This document shows, piece after piece, positions 7,753 through 17,064 of a stretch of 64,000 bases of DNA (position 1 is its first letter; the number at the start of each line of letters is the position of its first letter). The stretch is taken from contig JAHCMI010000014.1 of the NCBI GenBank assembly GCA_019192545.1, forward strand, positions 1-64,000, read 5' to 3'. This stretch comes from Rivularia sp. MS3. Lineage in GTDB: Bacteria > Cyanobacteriota > Cyanobacteriia > Cyanobacteriales > Nostocaceae. Under the pieces are notes generated by a model. The model was not told where the DNA came from, did not search any database, and saw nothing but the letters and a program-made list of their open reading frames with translations. A program made the translations under genes and the position numbers.

Positions 7753-10700
7753 TTATTCTTCAATGGCTCCTAATGATTTAAGCGTACTTTTCTCAACATC
7801 GGTTAAACCCTTTACCCCAGCAATATTCATATTTTCATAAGGGCGATCGCCTTTCAATGTTTTAAGACATTTCCCAGTTTTAATGTCCCACAGCTTTGTA
7901 GTTTCATCCATACTGTAACTAGCAAGGGTCTTAGTATCGGGACTAAATGCAACTGATCTTACCGAATGGATATGTCCTTCCAAAGTCTGAAGACATTTTC
8001 CCTTATTTACATCCCAGATTTTAACTGTTCTGTCCCGACCTCCACTAGCAAGCATTTTCCCATCTAGACTGAATGCTAATGAGTGTACGCTATTAAAATG
8101 ACCTTCCAAATTTTTGAAACAATCTCCAGTTGAAAAGTTCCATAATTTGATAGTCGTATCATCACTACCACTAGCAAGTATTTTGCCATCCAAGCTAAAA
8201 GCTAAGGAACGTATTTCAAATATATGACCTTGTAAAGTTTTAATTAGTTTTCCAGTACTGATATCCCATAACTTAATCAGTTTCTCGTTACCACCCACAG
8301 CTATGAAATTGCTATCTGGGCTAAAAGTTAGCGACCTTACCCAATCGATATCACCTTGTAAAGTATGGATACAACTTCCGGTTATAACATCCCATATTTT
8401 TACTACTCCATCATGGTCTCCACTGGCAATGAATTTACCATTTGGACTGAATGCTACACAATTAATCCAATTTGAGCTTGATACAAAAGTATGTAGACAT
8501 TCTGCTGTTTTAAGATTCCATAGTTTAATAATTGAATCGCGATCGCCACTTACAAGCATATTATCATCAGGACTAAATGCGACCGCTCTGACTATGCTAG
8601 TATGAGCTTCATAGCGGTTAATACATCTTCTATCTTCTATATCCCATAATTTGATAGTCGGCTTATCGCTACCACTAGCAAATTTTTTAAAATCAGTACT
8701 AAAAGCAACTGCTCTAACTAAATTAGTATGTCTTTGCAAAGTATATAAACATTCTTTTGTTGAAACATCCCACACTTTTATAGTTTGGTCGTAACCAGTA
8801 CTTGCAAATCTATTACCATTAGGACTAAAAGCAACAGCATCTACTGAATCAGTATGTTCGGATAAAGTATGTAGGCATTTTCCATTAATATCCCAGAATT
8901 TAACCGTCTGGTCATCGCTTCCACTAGCAAGCATTTTTCCATTTGGACTAAAAGCAATCGGAAGTACTCTATGAGTATGTCCTTTTAAAACACGAATACA
9001 TTTTCCAGAATCGATATCCCATAGCTTAATAGTTTTGTCAAAACCGCTGCTAGCGAGTATTTTTCTATCTGGGCTAAAAGCAACTGCAATTACTTTTGTA
9101 TGTCCTCTTAAAGTCTTAAGCAACTTTTTAGTAGCAGTGTCCCATAATTTAACAGTTTCATCATCACTACTGCTAGCAAACATTTTGCCATTAGAACTAA
9201 AAGCTACGGAAGTTACAGGATGCGTATGTTCTTGAAGTGTTTGTATACATTTCCCTGTAGAAACATCCCAAAATTTTATCGTTTTATCTCCGCTACCACT
9301 AGCAATGATTTTTTTATCTGGATGAAAAGCTACCGAAGCAACCCAATGAATATGTCCTTTAAAAATGCGAATACATTTACCACTTTTTATATCCCATAAT
9401 CTTATAGTCGTATCGACACTAGCACTAATGACTTGTTTTCCATCCCAACTAAAAGCAACTGAATTGACAGTATGAGTATGTCCTTCAAAAATTTGAATTT
9501 GTTTTCCATTATTTGTATCCCACAAGCGAACCATATTGCTACTATCACCTGTAGCTAATAATTTACCGTCGGGACTAAATGCTACTGCTCCAACATTACC
9601 TATATTTTTTGTAAAAATACAATTAATTAAATACGCTTCTATAAAATTAGTATTTTGTAAAATAGCTCTCGAAAAATCCCCTCCCTTGATCGCAGCACCT
9701 GATAAATCCTTCCCTTCCAAAGCTGTATTATCAACCTTCACCAACAAAGTTGCAGCATTGCCCCCAACATAACCAACTTCTTTCTCACTCTTCCTCTTCG
9801 TCTCTTCAATAACTTCCAACAACTTCTCAACACCATTCTTTTTATCAACCATTCCCATTAATAAATCCAAAACCGCTTTGGTCAAAGGCTGAAATCCAAA
9901 TGTCTCCCTCAACTTTTCCAGAGATTCACTTTCAAACCCTAGCACTATAGTTTTTTGATAATTATCCCGATTTCGCTGAAAATATTCTCCCCATTTATAT
10001 AACTGTTCCGATACCGGATTACTTCCATCAAACTGTTCCCGAACAACTTCCACAAAGTCATCGGCTAATATTCCCAATTCCCCAGCAAATTTATAAGCGA
10101 CGAAAAATTCCAATAAAGAACGGTGAGCGGGAGTATAATCACCTTCAGCATTCCGCACTAACATCGTTTGTCCCATCATGTCATAATGCCAGTGGTCTAA
10201 ATCTTTTTGTTCTTTGACCACATCACCAAATAGCTGCCGGATACGATTGGGAAATAATCGATAGTTCAAACTCATTTGGTCGGTAGAAAGCATTTCCCAA
10301 GCTAATTCGCACAGAAAATAAAGCTTGTCTGCTAGAGATGTAAAAGTACGTTCGGATTTTATATCCCTTTCGATCTTCCGTCGAACAGCATACAAATAAA
10401 CCCGCGACATATCGACTGGTTTACCTGCTTCAATTTCAGGTAATGCTTCTATAATTAAATCGGTCATTACTGGACGACGTGCTAAATCCAAAAGCTGAGA
10501 ATTACCCATAACTTTCTCAACTGTTCCGCTTTCGGATTCAAAAGACAATACCTGACGAATCTGCTCGTCGTTAAATTTTTCTAATTCCAATACTTCAAAT
10601 TGCGGTGTTTCTCCGGTTAAATTTGCAACAGAAGCTTGTAATTCTGCATTTAATAAAGCTCTACCTTGTTTAGCTTCGGGAAAATGTTCTGTACGACAAG

Positions 10701-12183
10701 TTAATATAACTTTAGCTCCGGGAGCCACTACCTTAGCTAATTCCCAAAAGTTGTTTACCATCTGCTGTTTATCAACTTTGGCAGCCATTTCATCGAAACC
10801 GTCAAATATCAATAACAGTTTCCCCATACTATTTAGCTGCTCGAAAACCTCACTATTCAACCGAATATTATGCTGAGTAAAAAAGAATCCAGCTAAAACA
10901 TTCTCAACGTTCAAAGCTTTAGCATAATCCCGTAAAGTAATTATCAACGGTAAACGAGGACGTTCCACACCTCTTTTCTGAGCATCACGATATCTTTGTA
11001 AAGCAACCCAAGCATAGTGAAACGAAAACCAAGTTTTACCAGTTCCGAATTCTCCTAAAATCGAAATATGTTCTTTAGCTGGATCGTCCAACCAAGTATC
11101 GAGATAACCATCAATCCAACCGTCTCGCTCATCGTAACGACTGACACCAATCCGACGTTTGCTTGTAAAATCGATTTCTTCCTTCGTACAAGCCAAAGAA
11201 ACATATTTCCTATCAATTCCTCGTCGTTTAACTTCTTCTTCCAACCAATTCAAATAATCTTCAAAATCAGCATCTTGGTCAATTAATTCGTCAAAACTGT
11301 AGCATTCCAAATGGCGATTTTCTTCCTTATCAACCTCATCCCTTGCCGCTCTAGAAACCCTTCTCGCTGCTACTAACCAACCTTCGTCAGTCTTTCGCTC
11401 ATCTACCGATTTACCCAAAGACATCACATCACTTAAACCAGCTTCCCCGGCAATGCCACGAACCAAAATCCGGTCATATCGGTTACGTCTAACCGGAACG
11501 TGAATTACCCATTCAAAATAATTATGTTCCCAAACCTCATACTTTTCAAACCGATAACCAAGAGTCTCAAACCAACCTTTCATCTGTTGAGAAAAACTAA
11601 ATAAAATCAGATTTCCCTTGTTTCCTTCTCCTTTTGTCTCTTTATCTTCTTCCCCTGGTAACAACCGAGCAATTTCGCTTCTAATTCCTTCCAAAGTTGG
11701 TAATCTATCCAACCTTTCTTGTAAACTAATCACTCGCTGATGCAAGGAACTAATCTCTTGATTCGTTAAAACTTCTTTAGGTGTCCTAGTCTTTTTAGCA
11801 ACTTCGATAAAAATCGCTGCAAAAGCTGCTAATTCTCTTTTAATATCAATATTTAATGCTTTGACATCATCACCAATCTGATAAGCATCTACAAAACTAT
11901 CAACCGAACTGAGGAGAATTGTCGGATTGTTAGCATCCAATGCCGTGCGAAAGGCTGTTTTAATTTCTTCGTGACGAAAAATTTCTAATAAAGGTTTTGG
12001 TTTACCCAAACCGTATTCAACCAAAGCATAAATGTAAACCCCAGCGAAATCATCCGGCGGATTTTCGGGTTCTAGATTATATTGTTTTAATATTTGAATT
12101 ATTCTTTCATTACGTTGAATCTTTTCTTTTATCGGACCTGTGATACCAAGTAATTCAATAACTAATTCCAAATTTAGCATCAC
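7753..12183 (-). CDS. NACHT STAND ATPase with pentapeptide and 14 WD40 repeats
   Basis: A 1476-aa multidomain protein. Residues 1-180: helical region with a coiled coil. About 190-350: a region with W-x-E-T-L-G-Y and an EGWLVAARR...AARDE segment that may be a restriction-endonuclease-like fold (inference). About 370-560: NACHT ATPase with Walker A GEFGTGKT (about 376) and Walker [12 protein letters not shown] (about 456). Then a helical winged-helix region, a short pentapeptide run ([16 protein letters not shown]), and 14 WD40 units from about residue 855, enough for two seven-bladed propellers. A short tail ([20 protein letters not shown]) is seen in other cyanobacterial repeat proteins. STAND proteins act as ligand-gated switches; bacterial NACHT members are known in phage defence. 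The trigger and effector here are not known. Confidence 0.88.
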   Translation of the reverse strand: MMLNLELVIELLGITGPIKEKIQRNERIIQILKQYNLEPENPPDDFAGVYIYALVEYGLGKPKPLLEIFRHEEIKTAFRTALDANNPTILLSSVDSFVDAYQIGDDVKALNIDIKRELAAFAAIFIEVAKKTRTPKEVLTNQEISSLHQRVISLQERLDRLPTLEGIRSEIARLLPGEEDKETKGEGNKGNLILFSFSQQMKGWFETLGYRFEKYEVWEHNYFEWVIHVPVRRNRYDRILVRGIAGEAGLSDVMSLGKSVDERKTDEGWLVAARRVSRAARDEVDKEENRHLECYSFDELIDQDADFEDYLNWLEEEVKRRGIDRKYVSLACTKEEIDFTSKRRIGVSRYDERDGWIDGYLDTWLDDPAKEHISILGEFGTGKTWFSFHYAWVALQRYRDAQKRGVERPRLPLIITLRDYAKALNVENVLAGFFFTQHNIRLNSEVFEQLNSMGKLLLIFDGFDEMAAKVDKQQMVNNFWELAKVVAPGAKVILTCRTEHFPEAKQGRALLNAELQASVANLTGETPQFEVLELEKFNDEQIRQVLSFESESGTVEKVMGNSQLLDLARRPVMTDLIIEALPEIEAGKPVDMSRVYLYAVRRKIERDIKSERTFTSLADKLYFLCELAWEMLSTDQMSLNYRLFPNRIRQLFGDVVKEQKDLDHWHYDMMGQTMLVRNAEGDYTPAHRSLLEFFVAYKFAGELGILADDFVEVVREQFDGSNPVSEQLYKWGEYFQRNRDNYQKTIVLGFESESLEKLRETFGFQPLTKAVLDLLMGMVDKKNGVEKLLEVIEETKRKSEKEVGYVGGNAATLLVKVDNTALEGKDLSGAAIKGGDFSRAILQNTNFIEAYLINCIFTKNIGNVGAVAFSPDGKLLATGDSSNMVRLWDTNNGKQIQIFEGHTHTVNSVAFSWDGKQVISASVDTTIRLWDIKSGKCIRIFKGHIHWVASVAFHPDKKIIASGSGDKTIKFWDVSTGKCIQTLQEHTHPVTSVAFSSNGKMFASSSDDETVKLWDTATKKLLKTLRGHTKVIAVAFSPDRKILASSGFDKTIKLWDIDSGKCIRVLKGHTHRVLPIAFSPNGKMLASGSDDQTVKFWDINGKCLHTLSEHTDSVDAVAFSPNGNRFASTGYDQTIKVWDVSTKECLYTLQRHTNLVRAVAFSTDFKKFASGSDKPTIKLWDIEDRRCINRYEAHTSIVRAVAFSPDDNMLVSGDRDSIIKLWNLKTAECLHTFVSSSNWINCVAFSPNGKFIASGDHDGVVKIWDVITGSCIHTLQGDIDWVRSLTFSPDSNFIAVGGNEKLIKLWDISTGKLIKTLQGHIFEIRSLAFSLDGKILASGSDDTTIKLWNFSTGDCFKNLEGHFNSVHSLAFSLDGKMLASGGRDRTVKIWDVNKGKCLQTLEGHIHSVRSVAFSPDTKTLASYSMDETTKLWDIKTGKCLKTLKGDRPYENMNIAGVKGLTDVEKSTLKSLGAIEE

Positions 12184-12349
12184 TATTCTTTTGAGGATAA
12201 ATTATATCAAGTTTACGTGATGCTGCTTATACTACCTTGTAATATTAGTATCTGTCTGTTATGGGGTTAACTCGTATTAGTTAATTGATAAATGTATGAT
12301 AAAAAATTACTAAATGGTTCCTAGAATTTGGCTAGAAACGCATATAAAT

Positions 12350-12388
12350 AGAAGGCTCTGCCTTGTTGAGATTCGAGGCAGAACCTCT
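12350..12388 (-). terminator. Hairpin downstream of ald, possible terminator
   Basis: AGAAGGCTCTGCCT (12350-12363) pairs with AGGCAGAACCTCT (12376-12388), with minor imperfections. The tail on the minus strand is AT-rich but has no strict T-run. It may be a terminator for ald or a dispersed repeat. Confidence 0.4.
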
Positions 12389-12434
12389 AGTAAAATTAAT
12401 CACAAATCATAATCTTCTCACCAAAAATAACAAA

Positions 12435-12473
12435 CACCCCTCTCCTTGACAAGGAAAGGGGAAGGGGGTGAAG
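12435..12473. repeat. Short palindromic repeat of the CCCCTCTCCTTG/CAAGGAGAGGGG family
   Basis: CACCCCTCTCCTTGACAAGG followed by AAAGGGGAAGGGGGTG. The same core occurs at 7541-7564, 7697-7731 and 51713-51751, and in degraded form at about 23876-23907 and 36017-36063. Confidence 0.6.
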
Positions 12474-12516
12474 TTTTCCGAAGTTATGGTAGGTTAGAGC
12501 AAGTCAATTTATCGGT

Positions 12517-13605
12517 TTAGACTAAATCTGGAAATACTTCTTGTACTGCTGGATGTACGATTTTATGATGGTCTACGTTCAAGCCTTTAGCTAAAGCTGG
12601 ATTATTAACTAAAGCTTTTACTCCTTCATTAGCTAACTGCTTTACATAAGGTAAGGTGCTATTATTTAAAGCTTGAGTAGCAGTCCAAGGTACGGCTCCG
12701 GGCATATTTGGTACGCCATAGTGCAATACTCCTTCTTCTTCATACACCGGATTCGTATGAGATGTCGGATGCAAAGTTTCGATACATCCACCTTGATCGA
12801 CGGCAACATCTACAATTACCGTACCGGGCTTCATTTTTTTGACTAATTCACGAGATACCAAAGTAGGCGCTCGTCTCCCTAAAACTAAAACTGCGCCTAT
12901 AAGTAAATCCGCTTGAGGAACTACTTCTTCAATATAAGCAGAATTACTATAAAGCAGTTCAACCCTAGAACCAAATAAAGTCTCTAAATAAGATAAGCGT
13001 TCGACATTGATATCTAATATTTGTACTGTCGCACCCATGCCAACGGCTATTTTGGCAGCTTCGGTACCAACTACACCACCACCTAAAATTACTACTTTAC
13101 CCGGTTTGACTCCAGGCACTCCACCTAAAAGTACACCTCTACCACCTTGCTGACTCTCAAGGTATCTAGCACCAAACTGTACCGAAAGACGACCGGCAAT
13201 TATACTCATGGGAGTGAGTAAAGGTAACTTATTCGCGCCAGCTTGCTCAACTGTTTCGTAGGCGATCGCCGTTACACCACAATCAATTAAATGTTCGGTT
13301 AATTTTCTATCTGCCGCTAAATGTAAATAAGTAAATAGTAATTGCCCTTTTTGCAAAAATTGATATTCTGCTTTTAGTGGTTCTTTAACTTTTACAATTA
13401 ATTCACGATTCCAAGCTCCTTGGGAATTAGTAACGATTGATGCTCCGGCGCTCGTATAATCATCATCTGTAAAACCACCACCGACACCAGCCTGGGTTTC
13501 TACAAAAATATTATGACCAGCTTCTTTTAAAACCCTGACACTCGAAGGACTTAAACCGACTCGAAATTCTCTATCTTTCGTTTCCTTGGGAACACCGATT
13601 TCCAT
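12517..13605 (-). CDS. ald: Alanine dehydrogenase
   Basis: A 362-aa cytosolic enzyme for the reversible oxidative deamination of L-alanine to pyruvate and ammonia with NAD. Diagnostic features: N-terminal MEIGVPKETKDREFRVGLSP (substrate-binding Arg and Lys), the Rossmann motif VILGGGVVGTEAAKIAVGMGA at about 170, and the C-terminal VPNMPGAVPWTATQALNNST signature with its Asn. The length matches the family (about 360-370). The gene is divergent from the high-light-inducible gene across a 304-bp region. In cyanobacteria the enzyme links nitrogen and carbon balance. Confidence 0.95.
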   Translation of the reverse strand: MEIGVPKETKDREFRVGLSPSSVRVLKEAGHNIFVETQAGVGGGFTDDDYTSAGASIVTNSQGAWNRELIVKVKEPLKAEYQFLQKGQLLFTYLHLAADRKLTEHLIDCGVTAIAYETVEQAGANKLPLLTPMSIIAGRLSVQFGARYLESQQGGRGVLLGGVPGVKPGKVVILGGGVVGTEAAKIAVGMGATVQILDINVERLSYLETLFGSRVELLYSNSAYIEEVVPQADLLIGAVLVLGRRAPTLVSRELVKKMKPGTVIVDVAVDQGGCIETLHPTSHTNPVYEEEGVLHYGVPNMPGAVPWTATQALNNSTLPYVKQLANEGVKALVNNPALAKGLNVDHHKIVHPAVQEVFPDLV

Positions 13606-13909
13606 ATACTGCCTCTAAATAAATTTACTGCTTTATATTTGCTTTCAATGTAGTCTGCCAATTAAATACCAGCCATGTTGAATTATTTAATACCAATTGC
13701 GAGTTTAATGACTTAAATTCTCTGTATTAACCTTTGCATCGACCTTTTTAACTATCATGACTATCTTGTTACGTCATGTAAAAAATAGTAAAATTTTGTA
13801 AAAAGTAAATGAACAAGCTTGATTTCAAATCCAAGTAGTTCAGGTAATGCAATTGGAATCTACAATTTAGTTTTCTCACAGTAATTTTCATTATCAGGAG
13901 TTATCCCCA
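13606..13909. promoter_or_regulatory. Divergent promoter region between ald and the HLIP gene
   Basis: Both genes point away from this 304-bp AT-rich stretch, so it must carry two promoters. I found no confident NtcA (GTA-N8-TAC) or other operator. A CAGGAG ribosome site for the HLIP gene ends at 13900. Confidence 0.5.
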
Positions 13910-14086
13910 ATGACAGCACAACAGCCGCAGCCAACCGTAACACCTAACTTAGAAGAACCAAAGCTGGGCTTTAATGAATATGCGGAACGTTTGAATGGTA
14001 GAGCCGCGATGATTGGTTTTGCGATTATGGTGGCAATAGAATGTATTACCAATCAAGGTGTTTTAGCATGGTTGGGACTAAGATAG
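13910..14086 (+). CDS. High-light-inducible protein (one-helix chlorophyll-binding protein)
   Basis: A 58-aa frame with ribosome site CAGGAG nine bases before the ATG. It begins MTAQQPQPTVTPNLEEPKLG and contains GFNEYAERLNGRAAMIGF, the chlorophyll a/b-binding signature ExxNGRxAMIGF, then one hydrophobic helix. HLIP/SCP proteins sit in the thylakoid membrane, bind chlorophyll and carotenoid, and protect photosystem assembly intermediates or recycle chlorophyll under stress. The length and motif are typical, and the gene is complete. Expression is expected to rise with high light or nutrient stress (family knowledge). Confidence 0.93.
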   Translation: MTAQQPQPTVTPNLEEPKLGFNEYAERLNGRAAMIGFAIMVAIECITNQGVLAWLGLR

Positions 14087-14127
14087 TTTTAAACTGAAGT
14101 ATCAAGAGTTTAGGTTATATATTTTAG

Positions 14128-14251
14128 AAAGGAACGGGGAATCTCTATAAGTTAAGCAGATTTGAAAGCGGATGTATTTTCTGATTAGTAAGCTAAGTGA
14201 CTTCTACTTGTTCGCGGTAGAAAGGATATTTTTTATTCCCCGTTCCTTTTT
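14128..14251 (+). terminator. Long-loop inverted repeat after the HLIP gene (terminator or small RNA)
   Basis: A perfect 15-bp arm AAAGGAACGGGGAAT (14128-14142) pairs with ATTCCCCGTTCCTTT (14235-14249) followed by a T-run to 14251. The 92-base loop is too long for a standard terminator, and the enclosed sequence may fold as a structured RNA. Confidence 0.5.
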
Positions 14252-14593
14252 GTATGGCACTGCTTAATTTGCATAGTTAAACATTTGCGAAAATTTGAAT
14301 TTTATGAGACAGCTACTAAAACCAGATTTATAAAGGTACAATTTATTTTTGATAAATTTCTATTAATACCTAATAAGGTTTCTTTAAAGTGTTATTCTAA
14401 ACTTGCGACGAAACGTAAGTATGAGGCATAATAATTTAACTTCAAAAATTTGAACTTTCATTCAACTTAAGGAATTTCTTCCTTGCAGATTGAAGAAAAT
14501 TATAATAGTATTAACGCTTTGATATAAAGCATTTATAATGCATATCGTTATATTAGTAAAAATATACTCAAGGGGAACTGAAAACACGCAATT
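14252..14593. other. AT-rich intergenic region
   Basis: No gene or clear repeat was recognised. It probably holds the promoter of the small membrane protein gene. Confidence 0.4.
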
Positions 14594-14893
14594 ATGAACG
14601 CTGTATTTCCTCGTATTGTAAAATCAGCCTACCGTAAAGAACCGCTAATCACCATATTAATCACAATGGGAATAGTGGATGCGCTTATCGGAGGATTAGA
14701 TGACAGTTGGGCATTGTTTATTTTTGGTTTAGGGACTGTTGGAGCAGCTTTAATAATTAGGTGGTTGCGAATTCAGCAACGCCCCGATTTGCAAAATGCG
14801 GATGAACCAGTCAAACAACTGTATCTACCTCCCCATTCATCGAATTCATCTTTGCCAATGCTGAGTATAAATAAGAAAAAGCCACCTCAGTAA
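14594..14893 (+). CDS. Small membrane protein, unknown function
   Basis: A 99-aa protein with a hydrophobic region at residues 17-56 (ITILITMGIVDALIGGLDDS, then LFIFGLGTVGAALIIRWL). This suggests two membrane helices joined by a short acidic turn, followed by a polar, Pro/Ser-rich tail. It resembles short conserved hypothetical proteins of Nostocales, but I cannot name a family. It starts at the ATG after an AGGGGAACTG stretch and stands alone. Confidence 0.6.
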   Translation: MNAVFPRIVKSAYRKEPLITILITMGIVDALIGGLDDSWALFIFGLGTVGAALIIRWLRIQQRPDLQNADEPVKQLYLPPHSSNSSLPMLSINKKKPPQ

Positions 14894-14920
14894 TCAACAA
14901 GCTTAACGAGAGATTTCGTA

Positions 14921-14955
14921 AAATAATGTAGAGGCGTTGCGGTGCAACGTCTTGA
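14921..14955. repeat. GTAGAGGCGTTGC-type palindromic repeat
   Basis: GTAGAGGCGTTGCGGTGCAACGTCTT is an imperfect member of the cyanobacterial GTAGAGACG...CGTCTCTAC hairpin family. A clean member lies at 58914-58942. Confidence 0.5.
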
Positions 14956-15036
14956 GCATTATTTAGAAAAAAATATCAATTATTGAAAATACTTGTCTAT
15001 TGGCAAAGCTTTAATTTAAGGGGCAAAATAGATTTC

Positions 15037-15056
15037 AAGGAGGGGTAACCCTCCTT
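15037..15056. repeat. AAGGAGGG hairpin upstream of the WD40 gene
   Basis: The perfect 8-bp stem AAGGAGGG / CCCTCCTT has a four-base loop and lies 30 bases before the WD40 gene start. A similar core (CCCTCCTTA / TAAGGAGGG) is at 50003-50021. Confidence 0.6.
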
Positions 15057-15086
15057 TATGCTTTTAAGGGTATTTGCTTAGAAACT

Positions 15087-16247
15087 TTGCCAACTATGAA
15101 AATTTTTCGTCATTATTTTATAAAGCCTAAGTTTATAAAGCCTAAGTTTATAGAGCCTGAGTGTACTAATTTCTCTGTATCTAAAATGTTTGTAGTCAAA
15201 AAACTCTGTGTCGTATTAATTGGCGCGGCAGGATTTACGAGTATTACACAGTTAGCATTAACAACACCTGCGGCTTCAGAGGTAATAGTAAAGTCTGTTG
15301 CTGCAAATAATTTTGCTAATCCTCAATTAAGCCATACATTTAAAGGGCATAAAGGAGCCGTTAAATCTGTAACTTTTAGTCCCGACGGTAGAATGCTTGT
15401 CAGTGGTGGTTCTAATAACGATGGTATTATTCATTTATGGAATTTAAAAAAAAGAAAACGTTTAGGTAAGATTCGCAAAGCACATCAAGAATCTATCCAA
15501 TCTTTATTAATTTCGCCGGATGGTAGACATTTAGTCAGTTGTAGCACCGATAATTCCGTTAATATTTGGAGTCTAGAGAATTACAAATTTATTCGTTCTT
15601 TTAAGGCACATAGAAGTAACGTACTTTCACTAGCAGTAACTCCAGACAGTAAAGTTCTGATCAGCGGTGCATTAGATGGAATCCGAGTATGGGATTTATT
15701 GCAACAACGCCCTTTAGGAACATTAACAAAATTCGATAATTTAATTCACACGGTAGCCATTAGCCCTGACGGCAAAACATTGGTGAGCGGAGATCATAAA
15801 GGAGTTGTAAAACTGTGGGATTTACAATCAGGGAGATTAATTAGCGGATTCAAAGCTCACAAAAGGGAAGTTACAGCTATGGAATTTACCCCCGACGGAA
15901 ATTATGTTATCAGTGCTAGCCGCGATCGCAGTATAAAAATGTGGGACTTTAATTCTGGAGAAGTACTGCAAACTTTCAGTGGACATACTAACTCAGTTAT
16001 TGCGATCGCGGTTAATCCAGACGGTAAAACTCTGGCTAGCGGTGGTAAAGACGGGATAAAAATCTGGGATTTGAGTACGGGTAATTTATTGAGTCAGCTT
16101 TATGGGCATTCAGATTGGGTAAGTTCCCTTGCTTTTAGCCCCGACGGAAAAATGCTTGCTAGCGGTGGTTTTGATAAAACAGTGCGTCTGTGGGAAAGTA
16201 AGCCGCCAACTTTGAATGCAAGGTTAAAAACGAAACAATCGCAATAA
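15087..16247 (+). CDS. Exported seven-repeat WD40 protein
   Basis: A 386-aa protein with seven WD40 units (ending LWN, IWS, VWD, LWD, MWD, IWD and LWE) from residue 88, forming one beta-propeller. A hydrophobic segment at residues 34-62 (MFVVKKLCVVLIGAAGFTSI) ending in PAASE looks like a signal peptide. That makes the internal ATG at 15186 an attractive alternative start, giving 353 aa. The upstream extension contains three tandem 15-base units encoding FIKPK, FIKPK and FIEPE. WD40 propellers are protein-protein scaffolds; the partner here is unknown. A terminator follows directly. Confidence 0.85.
   Translation: MPTMKIFRHYFIKPKFIKPKFIEPECTNFSVSKMFVVKKLCVVLIGAAGFTSITQLALTTPAASEVIVKSVAANNFANPQLSHTFKGHKGAVKSVTFSPDGRMLVSGGSNNDGIIHLWNLKKRKRLGKIRKAHQESIQSLLISPDGRHLVSCSTDNSVNIWSLENYKFIRSFKAHRSNVLSLAVTPDSKVLISGALDGIRVWDLLQQRPLGTLTKFDNLIHTVAISPDGKTLVSGDHKGVVKLWDLQSGRLISGFKAHKREVTAMEFTPDGNYVISASRDRSIKMWDFNSGEVLQTFSGHTNSVIAIAVNPDGKTLASGGKDGIKIWDLSTGNLLSQLYGHSDWVSSLAFSPDGKMLASGGFDKTVRLWESKPPTLNARLKTKQSQ
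15117..15161 (+). repeat. Three tandem 15-bp units in the 5' coding end
   Basis: TTTATAAAGCCTAAG occurs twice and TTTATAGAGCCTGAG once, in phase with the reading frame (F-I-K/E-P-K/E). It lies within the portion upstream of the likely signal peptide. Confidence 0.8.
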
Positions 16248-16266
16248 ATTCTAAAAACTTTCTATG

Positions 16267-16293
16267 AGACGGGCATTTCTACCCGTCTTATTT
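16267..16293 (+). terminator. Rho-independent terminator after the WD40 gene
   Basis: The stem AGACGGG (16267-16273) / CCCGTCT (16282-16288) with an eight-base loop is followed by TATTTTA, 20 bases after the WD40 stop codon. Confidence 0.8.
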
Positions 16294-17064
16294 TATGAAG
16301 ATAAGTAAAACTAAATCATATAAGAATGCCCTGCAAATTTCTTAAAATTGCGGCATTGGGAGCATTATAGTTGCGGTAAGGCAAGACAAAAACTGTTTAC
16401 TCATCGAATTTGAAGGGTAGTAGCAACCACAATGTTAAACTGCCATAACGTAGAAATCAATTTCATAATTAAGGTGCAGCCCTGATGTTGAATGTAGATG
16501 CACTTAAATTATGTCGTCAGCCAAACTGGCAACATTGTAACGCGATTTAGGTGTAATAGAGCATATACATCTAAAATTGCTCTTTGAATCAAAATTATTC
16601 CTAGAAATGCTTTAAATAATTCCGATATTAACGGAAAAGATATGAGACAAGGAAAGGGGTGTCGGTTTCCGGAGCCACTTGCGTGGCGTGTCATCCCTCC
16701 GCCCTCGCAAACGCCCCCAAAAAGCGGCTTACCTTAACGTGTCACTTCGTGAATGCGAAGCTTCTCTTGCAGGGAGATACCCGGAGGGACTTTGTTTGGG
16801 TAGCCTCACTCATAAGCAAGTGAAGGCGATTAAACGCAGCCTCATACAGAATTGGTATAAGTCAATAAAAACATGTTTTCTTGTTTGCCAAAAACTTTAT
16901 ACAAAATAAATCATCAAAAGTTATTTTAACTAAATTGTAAAACATCGATTAATTTTTGATAAAACGAGGATTTGTAGGTATTTTCTGGGTTCTGAAATCA
17001 CTATTTCATTTTCTAACTTAGATAAATATGAAAGCTACTAAATTTACTAAATATTAGAAGCAAA
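16294..17064. other. Long intergenic region with a multicopy-type repeat
   Basis: No convincing gene. Positions 16668-16830 read like a widespread cyanobacterial intergenic repeat (TGCGTGGCGTGTC..., GCGAAGCTTCTCTTGCAGGG, AGATACCCGGAGGGACT). The 76-aa open frame over it (16679-16909) is therefore rejected. The last 100 bases lead into the first metalloprotease. Confidence 0.5.
16965..17064 (+). promoter_or_regulatory. Leader shared with the second metalloprotease
   Basis: GTAGGTATTTTCTGGGTTCTG here matches AAGTATTTTCTTGGTTTTTC at about 18938-18957, at nearly the same distance before each paralogue (about 80-95 bases). The two genes were probably duplicated with their promoters. The function of the block is inference. 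Confidence 0.45.

Larger units (their letters stand above)
12184..12516. other. Intergenic region between the ald 3' end and the NACHT gene
   Basis: Carries the ald-side hairpin (12350-12388), a C/G-rich palindromic repeat (12435-12473) and, nearest 12183, the presumed promoter of the NACHT gene. No gene was seen. Confidence 0.5.

Noticed and set aside
16679-16909. 76-aa open frame with TGCGTGGCGTGTC and GCTTCTCTTGCAGGG stretches
   Set aside because: The DNA matches a common cyanobacterial intergenic repeat pattern; codon use and lack of start signals argue against a gene.
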